Positions 54,512 to 62,848 are shown, counted from the first letter of the stretch. The stretch: DNA of 64,000 nt from Cyclobacteriaceae bacterium (GCA_016787665.1 JAEUUC010000008.1:124001-188000); one strand, 5' to 3'. Made by a program: numbers and translations. The notes: generated from the letters alone by a model not told the origin.

Positions 54512-54599
54512 ATTCAGTGTGTATTCTTCGTCTAAAATTAGATTAACAGGTCTGAGATCAAAATGATTGGTGGATTTTAATATTTATTTAAACCGCGGT

Positions 54600-55415
54600 T
54601 TAGTTGTTACCCAGGATCATCGGGAGGCCGTCCTTTCCTGAACCCACAACAATGATCTTGCTGTTGGGCGATTTAGCCAGCTCCAGGGTGGCTTCTATAC
54701 CCCTCATTTTCAATAGTTTGTCGGTCAAACTGTTGTTGATGATGTTGTTGGCCCGCGATTCGCCCTCGGCAGCAATGCGCTTGCGCTCGGCTTCGCTTTT
54801 CTCTTTGTCAAGCCTGAACTGGTACGCCAATGCTTCCTGCTCTTGCTGCAGTTTGTTTTCAATGGCCTGCTTGATTTGCTCGGGCAACACGATACCGCGA
54901 ATAAGCACGGCTGTGGCATGTACATAATTCTTGTTGAGGATGTTTTCGGTTTCGGTGCGAATGGCCGTCTCAACCTCAGCGCGCTTGGTGGAGTAAATTT
55001 CTTCGGCTGAGTAACGTCCCATAACCTGCCGCACGGTCGATCGCACTTCTGGAATCACCAAAACGGTTTCATAATCTTTGGTGAATTTTTCGTGTACAAA
55101 ACCGATCTTATCCGGAATAGGGTAGTAGCGCACGGTTACATCCACGTGGATGGACAAACCATTCTTGTCCAGCACGTCCATGTTCTCATCGGAAGAGATC
55201 TCGTTCACTTTGTAAACATAGTAATCGTTCCAGGGGGCTTTCATGTGCACGCCCGGGCCCATAATGTTCTCTTTATCAAGGCCGCTCCCGAAGGGGTAAA
55301 ACATAATTGCCCGCTCGGTCGCCTCAATGGTAAAGAACAGGCTGGAGGATAAGGTGAGAAATACGATGAAGGCAATAATGCCCAGAATGATGAAAGGTAA
55401 TCTACGGTTATTCAT
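54600..55415 (-). CDS. Prohibitin-family SPFH/Band 7 protein
   Basis: 271 aa. One N-terminal membrane segment (about 8-30), then the Band 7 domain ('EATERAIMFYPFGSGLDKEN', 'DVTVRYYPIPDKIGF', 'VIPEVRSTVRQVMGRYSAEE') and a long charged helix (about 195-235, 'EQEALAYQFRLDKEKSEAER'). Prohibitin-like proteins form ring scaffolds in the inner membrane and regulate FtsH-type proteases. It starts 13 bases behind the channel-like membrane protein, so they are likely cotranscribed. Confidence 0.92.
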   Translation of the reverse strand: MNNRRLPFIILGIIAFIVFLTLSSSLFFTIEATERAIMFYPFGSGLDKENIMGPGVHMKAPWNDYYVYKVNEISSDENMDVLDKNGLSIHVDVTVRYYPIPDKIGFVHEKFTKDYETVLVIPEVRSTVRQVMGRYSAEEIYSTKRAEVETAIRTETENILNKNYVHATAVLIRGIVLPEQIKQAIENKLQQEQEALAYQFRLDKEKSEAERKRIAAEGESRANNIINNSLTDKLLKMRGIEATLELAKSPNSKIIVVGSGKDGLPMILGNN

Positions 55416-55428
55416 AATTATTTGGATT

Positions 55429-56187
55429 TCAATTTTTTGGCATGTCTTCCTGGCGGGGAAGGCCCAGCAATTTACCTATGATGATCATACCATACAACGT
55501 ACCCCACACCGCCTCCAGCACGCTCAGGTTGCGGATGAACCGAATCGGTTGAAGCCCCGAGTCCATACCAGATAAAACACAAAAGCTGTAGGTGACACAT
55601 TCGGCATAGTTGGGAAGCCCCAGTTCGATGGCCACCCCCATACTACCCGGCATGGCAATGCTTAACAGGTCGTACAGGCTACCAAAGGAAATCCCGATCA
55701 TGAGAAAAACACAGGCCGCTCCCCACAGTTTGTCGGGGGTCAGGTAGCCTTGAGCAAAAATGTCGCGTATGGCAAAGGCAATAACCGTAATCTCAATGGG
55801 AAAGAGCAACCCGTGGATGGTTAACAAATAGGCCTGCCGGTTGGGTACTTCGAGAAGCTGGTAGTAGGGGAACTCCACCAAAATGCCGACCACCACAATA
55901 AGAATGAGAATACAGAAAATACCCACAATGAGGTACCGGTTGGAGGTAAAGTTTCGCAGCAAGTCCCATAGCAAAAACGCATACGTAGCCCCAAACCCGG
56001 AAAAAATCAGGATGATAAATTTGGAGACGTTGCTTTTGGAATCGGTGAGCAGGGGCTCGGACAGCAGCAGCCCGCAGCCAACAATGAGAATTTGAAGGAT
56101 AACTACGTTGCGATAATCCTTGGCTTTTTCGCGCTGCAGTTCAAGTTTGGTGAGCTTGTTAAAACTAAAAAGCCGGAAGAGCGACAT
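55429..56187 (-). CDS. Membrane protein related to two-TM ion channels but without a selectivity filter
   Basis: 252 aa with about six to seven membrane segments. The C-terminal third has the order expected of an ion_trans_2 (two-TM K+ channel) pore: a helix 'LWGAACVFLMIGISFGSLYDLL', a pore-like loop, and 'RNLSVLEAVWGTLYGMII', similar to the segment after a channel filter ('R-x-L-x-VLEA-x-x-G-x-LY'). In place of TVGYG the loop reads 'YSFCVLSGMDSGLQ' (residues 200-213), so K+ selectivity should be lost. It is cotranscribed with the SPFH protein, which often partners membrane proteins. Channel ancestry is inferred from pattern. Confidence 0.6.
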   Translation of the reverse strand: MSLFRLFSFNKLTKLELQREKAKDYRNVVILQILIVGCGLLLSEPLLTDSKSNVSKFIILIFSGFGATYAFLLWDLLRNFTSNRYLIVGIFCILILIVVVGILVEFPYYQLLEVPNRQAYLLTIHGLLFPIEITVIAFAIRDIFAQGYLTPDKLWGAACVFLMIGISFGSLYDLLSIAMPGSMGVAIELGLPNYAECVTYSFCVLSGMDSGLQPIRFIRNLSVLEAVWGTLYGMIIIGKLLGLPRQEDMPKN

Positions 56188-56244
56188 GCCTGCAAACTAA
56201 GCAAAGATTTGTCGTCTTCCGGTCTTGTCAAGTACCTTTCAATA

Positions 56245-56535
56245 TCAGCCTTGCGGCAGGCCAAAGTTGCTTTCCGGGGCCGGTGAAGGGCTCGGAGCAG
56301 GTGCCGGGGCGGGTGCCGGAGCCGGAGCGGGTGCCGGTTTTGCGGCAGGCTTCTTGGCTTTAGGCGCAGCCTTCTTTTTCGCGGGCTTCTTCGCCACTTT
56401 CTTCACGGCTTTCTTGGCCGGCTTTTTAGCCGCCTTCTTAGCCGCCTTCTTCACTACTTTTTTCTTGGCAGACTTCTTCACTGCCTTCTTAGCCTTGGAT
56501 TTTTTGGCTGCTTTTTTTGCTTTCTTTTTTGCCAT
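56245..56535 (-). CDS. Lys/Ala-rich histone H1-like basic protein
   Basis: 96 aa. Residues 1-66 are AKK/PAKK-type repeats like the C-terminal tail of histone H1 or AlgP/HupN-type proteins; residues 68-86 are an alternating Ala-Pro and Ser-Pro stretch; the end is 'ESNFGLPQG'. It should bind DNA non-specifically. ATG 56535 is preceded by a 137-base gap that contains a 20-bp palindrome. The repeats make this DNA hypervariable in length, so an exact repeat count may differ between strains. Confidence 0.85.
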   Translation of the reverse strand: MAKKKAKKAAKKSKAKKAVKKSAKKKVVKKAAKKAAKKPAKKAVKKVAKKPAKKKAAPKAKKPAAKPAPAPAPAPAPAPAPSPSPAPESNFGLPQG

Positions 56536-56611
56536 AGCACATTAACGTTTAAAGGTGGATTCTCAGATTTGATTATTACGTCAGTCCATCTGGAATGACC
56601 AGCTAAAAATA

Positions 56612-56631
56612 TGAGAATGAATTCATTCTCA
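56612..56631. repeat. Perfect 20-bp palindrome between mnmE and the histone-like gene
   Basis: TGAGAATGAA joined directly to its reverse complement with no loop, 77 bases before the histone-like gene start and 41 bases beyond the mnmE stop. Loop-free palindromes of this size suit a dimeric DNA-binding protein better than an RNA hairpin. No T-tract follows. Confidence 0.75.
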
Positions 56632-56672
56632 CATCGCTTCAGCGGAAAAAATTTAGCGTACGTAAGGAAGGT

Positions 56673-58037
56673 TTACTTTCCGATGCAAAAGCGCGAAAAG
56701 ATGTTAGCTAACAGGTCATCGGAGGTGATCTCACCGGTTATTTCACCCAGGTGATACAGGGCCTGCCGAATGTCCATGGCAAGGAAATCCCCGGTGATAC
56801 CCCCGCCAAGGCCCTGTAGAACCCGCGCCAGGGCTTCGTCCGTCAGGTTCAATTGCTGCCAGTGGCGTAAATTGGTCACCAGGACATCGCCCGTCCTGAC
56901 CTGATTCAACTCCAGTTTGTTCAGGATGGCTTCTTTCAATTCGGCCAGGTTGTCTTTGTTTTTCGCGGAAATCAGAATGAAGTCGCGCCCGCGCAATGTC
57001 ATAGCCAGATGCGCTGGAGCCTGGTCCAGTTTATTGCCCACTTTCAGGTAAGGAACTCCGCCCTTGTCCAGCTCACGTTCGGCCTGTTGGATTTCCTCCG
57101 GGCTGGTTTGGGACAGGTCAAAGACGTAGAGAATCAGGCTGGCCTTCTGCATTTGTTCGCGGGTGCGTGCAATGCCCAAGGCCTCTATCGCATCGTGGGT
57201 ATCGCGCAGGCCGGCCGTGTCGATAAACCTGAAGAGCACGCCCCCCAGGTGAATCTCATCCTCGATTACATCGCGGGTCGTGCCGGGAATGTCCGAGACA
57301 ATGGCCCGCTCTTCATTAAGTAAGGCGTTGAGCAAAGTTGATTTACCTGCGTTGGGCTTGCCGGCAATCACGGTAGCCACGCCTTCCTTGATTACCTGCC
57401 CCTGGTCAAATGAATGAATCAACCGGGCCAGGTATCCGCGGATTTTAATGATCAACTGTCGAAGGTCATCCCGTTTGGCAAATTCTACGTCCTCCTCCCC
57501 AAAATCGAGTTCCAATTCAATCAACGAGGCGAAATGGATCAGTTCTTCGCGGAGATTTTTGATCTCCCGCGAAAAGCCGCCCCGCATCTGGTTGAGGGCT
57601 GCCTGGCGGCCCTGGCTGGTCTCGGCCTGAATCAAATCGGCAACTGCCTCGGCCTGCGCCAGATCGAAGCGCCCGTTGAGAAATGCCCGCTGGGTGAACT
57701 CCCCGGGCCGCGCCAGTCGCGCGCCCCGCTGAAGCAAAAGGCTAATAATCTCGCGCACAATTACGGGAGAACCGTGGCACGAGATTTCAACCGAATTTTC
57801 GCGCGTAAAACTGTGGGGCGCCCGAAAAATGCTGACGAGCACTTCGTCAATCGCTTGGGCGCGGCCCAGCGTACCCCAGTGGAGCGTGTGGCTCGGCTGT
57901 AGGGTGAGGTTTTTTCCGCGAAACTCGGATTGCACGATGTCAATCGCCTGATCCCCTGACAAGCGTATTACGGCCAGTGCGCCAATGCCCTGAGGGGTGG
58001 CGAGCGCAATGATGGTGTCTTGATTCACTGCGTTCAT
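56673..58037 (-). CDS. mnmE: tRNA modification GTPase
   Basis: 454 aa, full length. N-terminal folate-binding domain ('MNAVNQDTIIALATPQGIGA'), helical domain, and an inserted G domain with 'AGKPNAGKSTLLNALL', 'DIPGTTRDVIED', 'DTAGLRD', 'GNKLDQ'; the conserved C-terminal Cys is in 'FSRFCIGK'. With MnmG it makes the cmnm5U34 modification of tRNAs. Its ATG overlaps the stop of the Nramp gene by four bases, so it is the third gene of the mntR-mntH-mnmE operon. Confidence 0.97.
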   Translation of the reverse strand: MNAVNQDTIIALATPQGIGALAVIRLSGDQAIDIVQSEFRGKNLTLQPSHTLHWGTLGRAQAIDEVLVSIFRAPHSFTRENSVEISCHGSPVIVREIISLLLQRGARLARPGEFTQRAFLNGRFDLAQAEAVADLIQAETSQGRQAALNQMRGGFSREIKNLREELIHFASLIELELDFGEEDVEFAKRDDLRQLIIKIRGYLARLIHSFDQGQVIKEGVATVIAGKPNAGKSTLLNALLNEERAIVSDIPGTTRDVIEDEIHLGGVLFRFIDTAGLRDTHDAIEALGIARTREQMQKASLILYVFDLSQTSPEEIQQAERELDKGGVPYLKVGNKLDQAPAHLAMTLRGRDFILISAKNKDNLAELKEAILNKLELNQVRTGDVLVTNLRHWQQLNLTDEALARVLQGLGGGITGDFLAMDIRQALYHLGEITGEITSDDLLANIFSRFCIGK

Positions 58038-59920
58038 CCGCGTACAATTAAGACCGGAATTTTTACGCGGTGCCGCACTACATCAACCGTGGCTCCGAAG
58101 ATCAAATCTTTAAATACCTGATGCCCATGTGCCCCCATTACGAGTAGATCAGCTTCGAACTGAGCGACCACTTCCGGAATCTTACGTTTCGGGTTTCCAT
58201 ACTCGATTTTCAGGGCTGCCCGGTAGCCCTCAGCCGCAAGCTGGGCTACGTAGTTCTCCAGGCTCTTCAGGTCTTCCCGGGATTCCCGATCGGCAATCTC
58301 GCTGCCATACCACATGGCTCCGGCTGTTTCTACGATGTGCACCAGAAGGTATTCTGCCTCTTTGCCGCCCTGAGTCACGGCATTACGAATGGCGAGGGAA
58401 TCCATATCGCTAAAGTCGATGGTGACGGCCACTTTGCGGAAGGCAGCCGTGGGGTGAATGTTAAGGCGGGTGGCTGAACCATGCGGGCTTTGCAGTGCAC
58501 GCCAATTTCTTCTTCGATCGATCCAGGGTTTGAACGTGATGTAGAACAGGAGGGAGAGCACCAGAAAACCAAGGGGTACAACAACTAGCATGATCAATTC
58601 TGGGTTTTCGGAAGTCGCCATCCAGGAGGCCAACTCCTCAGCGACCAGCCTCACGTTGAGCACAACGATTATGGAAGCAATCAGCCATGCCAGGATTTTA
58701 ACAATCGGTTTAATGGCAAAATCACCCATCTTGGTTTTGTCGCTGGTGAAATGGATCAAGGGGATTACCGCAAACCCCAGTTGCAGGCTCAACACAACCT
58801 GGCTAAACACCAGCAGGTTTCCGGTTTCGCCCTCGCCCATAAGGGCAATCACCAGGTAGGCCGGTATGATGGCAATCAGGCGGGTAATCAACCTGCGCAA
58901 CCAGGGTGCGATACGAATGTTGAGATAACCCTCCATCACTACTTGCCCGGCCAGTGTGCCCGTAACGGTTGAGCTTTGCCCGGCCGCTACCAGCGCGATG
59001 CCAAACAAAATAGAAGCCCAATCTGTGCCGAGCAGCGGAGCGAGAAATTTGTAAGCATCCTGGATGTCGGTGACTTCAAACATGCCGGCCCTGAAAAAGG
59101 TAGAAGCCGCCAGGATGAGAATGGCCGAGTTCACAAAAAAGGCCGCATTCAAAGCAATGGTTGAGTCAATCAGATTGTATTTTAAAGCTGACTTTATTCC
59201 GGCTGGCGAAGTATCAAATCTTCGCGTTTGCACCAGTGAGGAGTGCAAATACAGGTTGTGTGGCATCACGGTAGCGCCAATGATCCCGATAGCGATATAA
59301 AGTGCTTCTTCGCCCGGCAGCGAAGGGATCAATCCGGACGCCACTTCGCTCAGATTGGGTTTCGCCCAAATCATCTCCACCAAAAAAGAAATACCAATGA
59401 TGGCGACCAAGCCGATGATGAAGGCTTCCATTTTACGCATACCGTAGCTCTGGAGCGCCAGCAGAAGAAATGTGTCCAGCACCGTAAGCGTGATGCCCCA
59501 CATCAGGGGCAAGCCGAACAGCAATTGCAAGCCTATCGCCATGCCCAGCACCTCGGCCAGGTCGGTGGCGGCAATCGCGATTTCGGCAAACACCCAAAGC
59601 ACAAAGTTGACCACGGGGTGGTAGGTGGTTCGCGAGGCCTGCGCCAGGTCAAGTTGCCGAACGATGCCCAGCCGTGCGCTGAGGCTTTGCAGTAGAAGCG
59701 CCATCAGGTTTGACATCAGCAGCACCCAAATCAAGGCGTATCCGAACTTGCTTCCCCCGGCAATATCCGTGGCCCAGTTTCCCGGATCCATGTAGCCTAC
59801 GCTTACCAGATAAGCCGGGCCGATAAAAGCCAGCATTTTCCGCCAGCCCGTACGCCCGCGCACCTCGACCGAGGCATTGACCTCGCTCAACGACTTTCGG
59901 GATATGCCTGGGGTGATCAT
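58034..59920 (-). CDS. mntH: Nramp divalent-metal transporter fused to a universal-stress-protein domain
   Basis: 628 aa. Eleven-TM Nramp part (about 1-470) with the metal-binding 'GYMDPGNWATDIAGG' and the TM6 motif 'GATVMPHNLYLHSSLVQTR'. A C-terminal cytoplasmic USP domain (about 483-628) has 'VAVTIDFSDMDS' and the nucleotide-binding 'MGAHGHQVFKDLIFGAT' (G-x2-G-x9-G-A-T). It imports Mn2+ or Fe2+ with protons. The USP could sense nucleotides and gate transport (inference). Overlaps mntR by four bases and mnmE by four bases; MntR should repress it. Confidence 0.94.
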   Translation of the reverse strand: MITPGISRKSLSEVNASVEVRGRTGWRKMLAFIGPAYLVSVGYMDPGNWATDIAGGSKFGYALIWVLLMSNLMALLLQSLSARLGIVRQLDLAQASRTTYHPVVNFVLWVFAEIAIAATDLAEVLGMAIGLQLLFGLPLMWGITLTVLDTFLLLALQSYGMRKMEAFIIGLVAIIGISFLVEMIWAKPNLSEVASGLIPSLPGEEALYIAIGIIGATVMPHNLYLHSSLVQTRRFDTSPAGIKSALKYNLIDSTIALNAAFFVNSAILILAASTFFRAGMFEVTDIQDAYKFLAPLLGTDWASILFGIALVAAGQSSTVTGTLAGQVVMEGYLNIRIAPWLRRLITRLIAIIPAYLVIALMGEGETGNLLVFSQVVLSLQLGFAVIPLIHFTSDKTKMGDFAIKPIVKILAWLIASIIVVLNVRLVAEELASWMATSENPELIMLVVVPLGFLVLSLLFYITFKPWIDRRRNWRALQSPHGSATRLNIHPTAAFRKVAVTIDFSDMDSLAIRNAVTQGGKEAEYLLVHIVETAGAMWYGSEIADRESREDLKSLENYVAQLAAEGYRAALKIEYGNPKRKIPEVVAQFEADLLVMGAHGHQVFKDLIFGATVDVVRHRVKIPVLIVRG

Positions 59921-60570
59921 GGATGGGTCACCAAAATGTTTTGTGACACTTCGCGCGACAGGAAGTAGCGTGTCTTGCGGATGATCACCTCCAGGGAGCC
60001 ATCAAACGTTTCGATGGCAACCAGTTGGATAGGGGTGCCGGGGTGGGCGCCCAGTTTGTCCAGGTACTTCAGTAACTGCGAGTCGGAGTCCTTTACGGCC
60101 TGAATGCGACCCTGAAAGCCCGGACTCATCTCGCTCAGGGCACGATCGGCAGAGGTTGTCATCTTTCCGGTTTTGTCGGGAATTGGATCCCCGTGCGGAT
60201 CCACGGAAGGATATCCCAGAAACTCGTCCAGGGCTTCGATGAGGCGGGCAGACTGAATGTGTTCGAGTTGCTCGGCCACTTCGTGCACTTCATCCCAGGT
60301 GAAGCCAAGTTTTTGCACCAGAAATGTTTCCCATAGCCGGTGTTTGCGTACGATACTCAAAGCGGCCTGCGTTCCTTTTTTGGTGAGCATGACACCATAG
60401 TACTTTTCATGCCGCACCAGCGCTTTCAGGGACAAGCGCTTGATCATATCGGTGACGGAGGCCGCTTTGGTGTGCAACTGAGCTGCCAAATCGTTGGTGA
60501 GCACCGCCTGACCACGCAGCGAGAGGTGGTAAATTGCTTTCAGGTAGTTTTCTTCCGCCAGGCTCAGCAT
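59917..60570 (-). CDS. mntR: DtxR/MntR-family metal-dependent repressor
   Basis: 217 aa. N-terminal winged helix ('MLSLAEENYLKAIYHLSLRG', 'LAAQLHTKAASVTDMIKRLS'), a dimerisation/metal domain ('LGFTWDEVHEVAEQLEHIQS') and a C-terminal FeoA/SH3-like domain ('GAHPGTPIQLVAIETFDGS'). Glu, His and Asp metal ligands lie near 'DEVHEVAEQLEHIQ'. It represses transcription when Mn2+ or Fe2+ is bound, here probably of the operon it begins. A TAGGTTTG -7 element ends four bases before its ATG and two palindromic DtxR-like sites lie just upstream, so autorepression is likely. Confidence 0.93.
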   Translation of the reverse strand: MLSLAEENYLKAIYHLSLRGQAVLTNDLAAQLHTKAASVTDMIKRLSLKALVRHEKYYGVMLTKKGTQAALSIVRKHRLWETFLVQKLGFTWDEVHEVAEQLEHIQSARLIEALDEFLGYPSVDPHGDPIPDKTGKMTTSADRALSEMSPGFQGRIQAVKDSDSQLLKYLDKLGAHPGTPIQLVAIETFDGSLEVIIRKTRYFLSREVSQNILVTHP

Positions 60571-60574
60571 GGGA

Positions 60575-60582
60575 CAAACCTA
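60575..60582 (-). promoter_or_regulatory. Perfect -7 element (TAGGTTTG), mntR operon
   Basis: Exact TAnnTTTG on the minus strand with only TCCC before the ATG, so the operon's transcript should be leaderless or nearly so. Confidence 0.65.
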
Positions 60583-60587
60583 CAAAA

Positions 60588-60603
60588 TTTAGACTGACCT
60601 AAA
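60588..60603. promoter_or_regulatory. Candidate MntR operator 1
   Basis: TTTAGACTGACCTAAA, an imperfect palindrome (12 of 16 bases symmetric) of the DtxR type with CTAAA half-sites, immediately upstream of the -7 element. Confidence 0.5.
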
Positions 60604-60616
60604 AAATATTTTAGGT
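60597..60616. promoter_or_regulatory. Candidate MntR operator 2
   Basis: ACCTAAAA and TTTTAGGT arms around four central bases, overlapping operator 1 by seven bases. It covers the -33 region of the mntR promoter, where a repressor would block RNA polymerase. Confidence 0.6.
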
Positions 60617-60657
60617 GCTTTTTAAGTCCAAGGGTTGCATTGTCGCCCCGAATTGGT

Positions 60658-60665
60658 TAGCTTTC
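60658..60665 (+). promoter_or_regulatory. Candidate -7 element (TAGCTTTC) for a small gene
   Basis: One mismatch to TAnnTTTG with a TTG at 60635-60637, 20 bases upstream, and a GTG start 22 bases downstream. Confidence 0.4.
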
Positions 60666-60687
60666 TTCCACCTAAACCTTAACCCTT

Positions 60688-60834
60688 GTGAAGACGGCTC
60701 GAAGAGCAGATTTTCTGAGTGTCTACCTGTTGATCCTGAGCGTGGCGGTGGTGGCCGGTTGGCGTTTGGTGGCGTGGGCGGTGGACTGGTTTTCCCAGAC
60801 TCCGCTTGGCGTGACCGCTGAGATCGATTTCTGA
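60688..60834 (+). CDS. Possible 48-aa single-pass membrane protein
   Basis: A GTG-started frame of 49 codons gives 'MKTARRADFLSVYLLILSVA' then a hydrophobic helix ending 'GWRLVAWAVDWF' and a short tail. Positively charged N-terminus followed by one membrane segment (about 10-32). A plausible promoter precedes it and nothing else occupies this 270-base gap. Small size and the lack of recognised relatives keep confidence low. Confidence 0.4.
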   Translation: MKTARRADFLSVYLLILSVAVVAGWRLVAWAVDWFSQTPLGVTAEIDF

Positions 60835-60849
60835 CAGGTAATAGACCTA

Positions 60850-61959
60850 CTACGCCAGAACCTTTCGAAGGGCTTCTATTACTTTTGTTTCTTCTTCCTC
60901 CCAGAATACACCCGTGGGTTCCAGCCCATAAAACGACTGGCCGATGAGTGCCGCGATCAACTTTTCAGGATCCGGATAGCGCAGGTCGACCGATATCCCT
61001 GCCCTGTAGAAATTCACGAATTCCACCCATGGCCGATGCTGGGTAACGAGTATGGGCAGGCGATAAGCCACATATTCATAGAGCTTGGTCGGTATCCGAT
61101 GTTCGTTTACCATGCTCACGGGATTGAGCACCAACCCCATGTCCTTCTGGCCGATCAACTCCAACACCCGTGAATGAGGCACCAACCGGTCACCTCCCTC
61201 CAGGGTGATGTAGTCCTGGCGCTTTAACTCCTCGCATAGCCGATCCAGTTCGGACTTCCGGGCGCAATAGCCTGCCAGGTGCAGGGTCAGTTCGGGTGAA
61301 ACCTGACGGAGCGACCGGGCTAAATCCAGGGCACTCCACAGGCCGGTGCTACCCGACAGGGTGCCGGTGAAAAGAAGCGATAGGGTGGAGGGATTCAGCG
61401 GTTTACGCGCAGGTAGCTGAGACGGTTTTTTGGCTTTGTTCTCAACCACCCAGACCCGGCTGGCCGGCAAAAAATTCAGTTCGGACAGGTAGCATTTTTC
61501 GGCCAACCAAAACCCCGCAGCCAGCCGCGCGGCCAGCCGTTCCTTGAGGCGAACCCATTCGGCAATCAGGCCGCGTAATCCTGTTGGAAAGCCATCGCCA
61601 CACCGAATGTTAGCCGCGTAATTTTCCTGAATATCGTAGATAAAAAGCCGCCCAAATATTATTCTGTTTATGATCGCAACAATCAGTAATTCATGGGTTG
61701 TAACTATCAACACCTCCGGCTTTACTTGAAGCACTTTAACTAACACTTGAAGTGGAGCGAACACCCTTCGCCAACTCATACGACTAAAGCTTCCGAGGCT
61801 ATGGCAGGTGATGTTTGGGCTGGTCGGGGCACTGCCCGAGCGGCCAACCAGGTGAACCTCGTACCCATGCTTTTCCAGTGTAACGCCCAGCTTGCCAAAG
61901 GCGCGGGTATCATCTACCGGCTTGAGCACTGAGGCAATGAGGATCGTTCGTTTTTTCAT
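60850..61959 (-). CDS. GT4-like glycosyltransferase
   Basis: 369 aa with a GT-B pattern: N-terminal 'ILIASVLKPVDDTRAFGKLG' and 'LEKHGYEVHLVGRSG', and a C-terminal nucleotide-binding half with 'LLFTGTLSGSTGLWSALDLA' and 'HRIPTKLYEYVAYRLPILVT' (the E-x7-E type sugar-nucleotide motif). It likely adds a sugar to a surface polysaccharide or lipid. The start at 61959 lies divergent from dapD; the dapD frame overlaps it only if a longer dapD start is used. Confidence 0.82.
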   Translation of the reverse strand: MKKRTILIASVLKPVDDTRAFGKLGVTLEKHGYEVHLVGRSGSAPTSPNITCHSLGSFSRMSWRRVFAPLQVLVKVLQVKPEVLIVTTHELLIVAIINRIIFGRLFIYDIQENYAANIRCGDGFPTGLRGLIAEWVRLKERLAARLAAGFWLAEKCYLSELNFLPASRVWVVENKAKKPSQLPARKPLNPSTLSLLFTGTLSGSTGLWSALDLARSLRQVSPELTLHLAGYCARKSELDRLCEELKRQDYITLEGGDRLVPHSRVLELIGQKDMGLVLNPVSMVNEHRIPTKLYEYVAYRLPILVTQHRPWVEFVNFYRAGISVDLRYPDPEKLIAALIGQSFYGLEPTGVFWEEEETKVIEALRKVLA

Positions 61960-61987
61960 TTATTGCGGCCGGATTAAAAGTAGAACA

Positions 61988-62803
61988 TTGAGCGAACTTC
62001 AGAAACAAATTGAGCAAGCCTGGGACAACCGGGAATTGCTGAAAGAACCAGGTATTCAGCAGGCCATCCGCGAAGTGGTCGCCCAACTGGATGCAGGCCA
62101 CCTGCGCGTGGCCGAGCCCGCAGGTTCAGGCTGGCGGGTGAACGACTGGATCAAAAAGGCCGTGATCCTGTACTTTCCCATTCAACAGATGGAGGTGATC
62201 GAGGTGGGGCCTTTTGAGTTCCACGATAAGATTGCCCTGAAGAAGAACTACCGTGAACGGGGTGTGCGGGTGGTGCCCCATGCCCTGGCCCGGTATGGCA
62301 GCTACGTCAGCAAGGGGGTTATTCTCATGCCGTCTTATGTAAACATCGGGGCCTATGTAGATGAGGGCACGATGGTCGATACCTGGGCCACCGTGGGCAG
62401 TTGTGCTCAGGTTGGCAAGAATGTGCACCTCAGTGGAGGCGTTGGGCTAGGAGGCGTGCTGGAGCCGGTCCAGGCCGCCCCTGTTATCATTGAGGATAAT
62501 GCTTTCATCGGGTCCCGCTGCATTATTGTAGAGGGCGTGCGGGTCGGCCGCGAGGCCGTTCTGGGTGCCAATGTGGTGCTCACGGCCAGTTCAAAGGTCA
62601 TTGACGTCACCGGGCCTGCTCCGGTGGAATACAAGGGTTACGTACCCGAGCGCTCCGTGGTCATCCCGGGAAGTTACCCTAAGACATTTCCGGCCGGTAC
62701 CTTTCATGTGCCCTGTGCGTTAATCATCGGCCAGCGCAAGGAGAGTACGGACAAAAAAACGTCCCTCAATGACGCCCTTCGGGACAATAGTGTGTCGGTA
62801 TAG
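61988..62803 (+). CDS. dapD: 2,3,4,5-tetrahydropyridine-2,6-dicarboxylate N-succinyltransferase
   Basis: 271 aa from TTG 61988, which matches the usual DapD length (~271-274) and N-terminus 'MSELQKQIEQAWDNRELL'. The next upstream in-frame ATG (61937) lies inside the divergent glycosyltransferase and would add 17 residues. The left-handed beta-helix hexapeptides are plain ('GAYVDEGTMVDTWATVG', 'AFIGSRCIIVEGVRVGREAV'). Succinylates tetrahydrodipicolinate in lysine and peptidoglycan biosynthesis. Confidence 0.95.
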   Translation: MSELQKQIEQAWDNRELLKEPGIQQAIREVVAQLDAGHLRVAEPAGSGWRVNDWIKKAVILYFPIQQMEVIEVGPFEFHDKIALKKNYRERGVRVVPHALARYGSYVSKGVILMPSYVNIGAYVDEGTMVDTWATVGSCAQVGKNVHLSGGVGLGGVLEPVQAAPVIIEDNAFIGSRCIIVEGVRVGREAVLGANVVLTASSKVIDVTGPAPVEYKGYVPERSVVIPGSYPKTFPAGTFHVPCALIIGQRKESTDKKTSLNDALRDNSVSV

Positions 62804-62839
62804 GATGGCACAAGCTTTGTCCTGCATACCTCAGAATCC

Positions 62840-62847
62840 TATTTTTG
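62840..62847 (+). promoter_or_regulatory. Perfect -7 element (TATTTTTG) one base before the DUF3108 ATG
   Basis: Exact TAnnTTTG at 62840-62847; the ATG begins at 62849. Transcription initiating about five bases after the G would start at or after this ATG, so the real start may be GTG 62852. Confidence 0.5.
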
Positions 62848-62848
62848 T

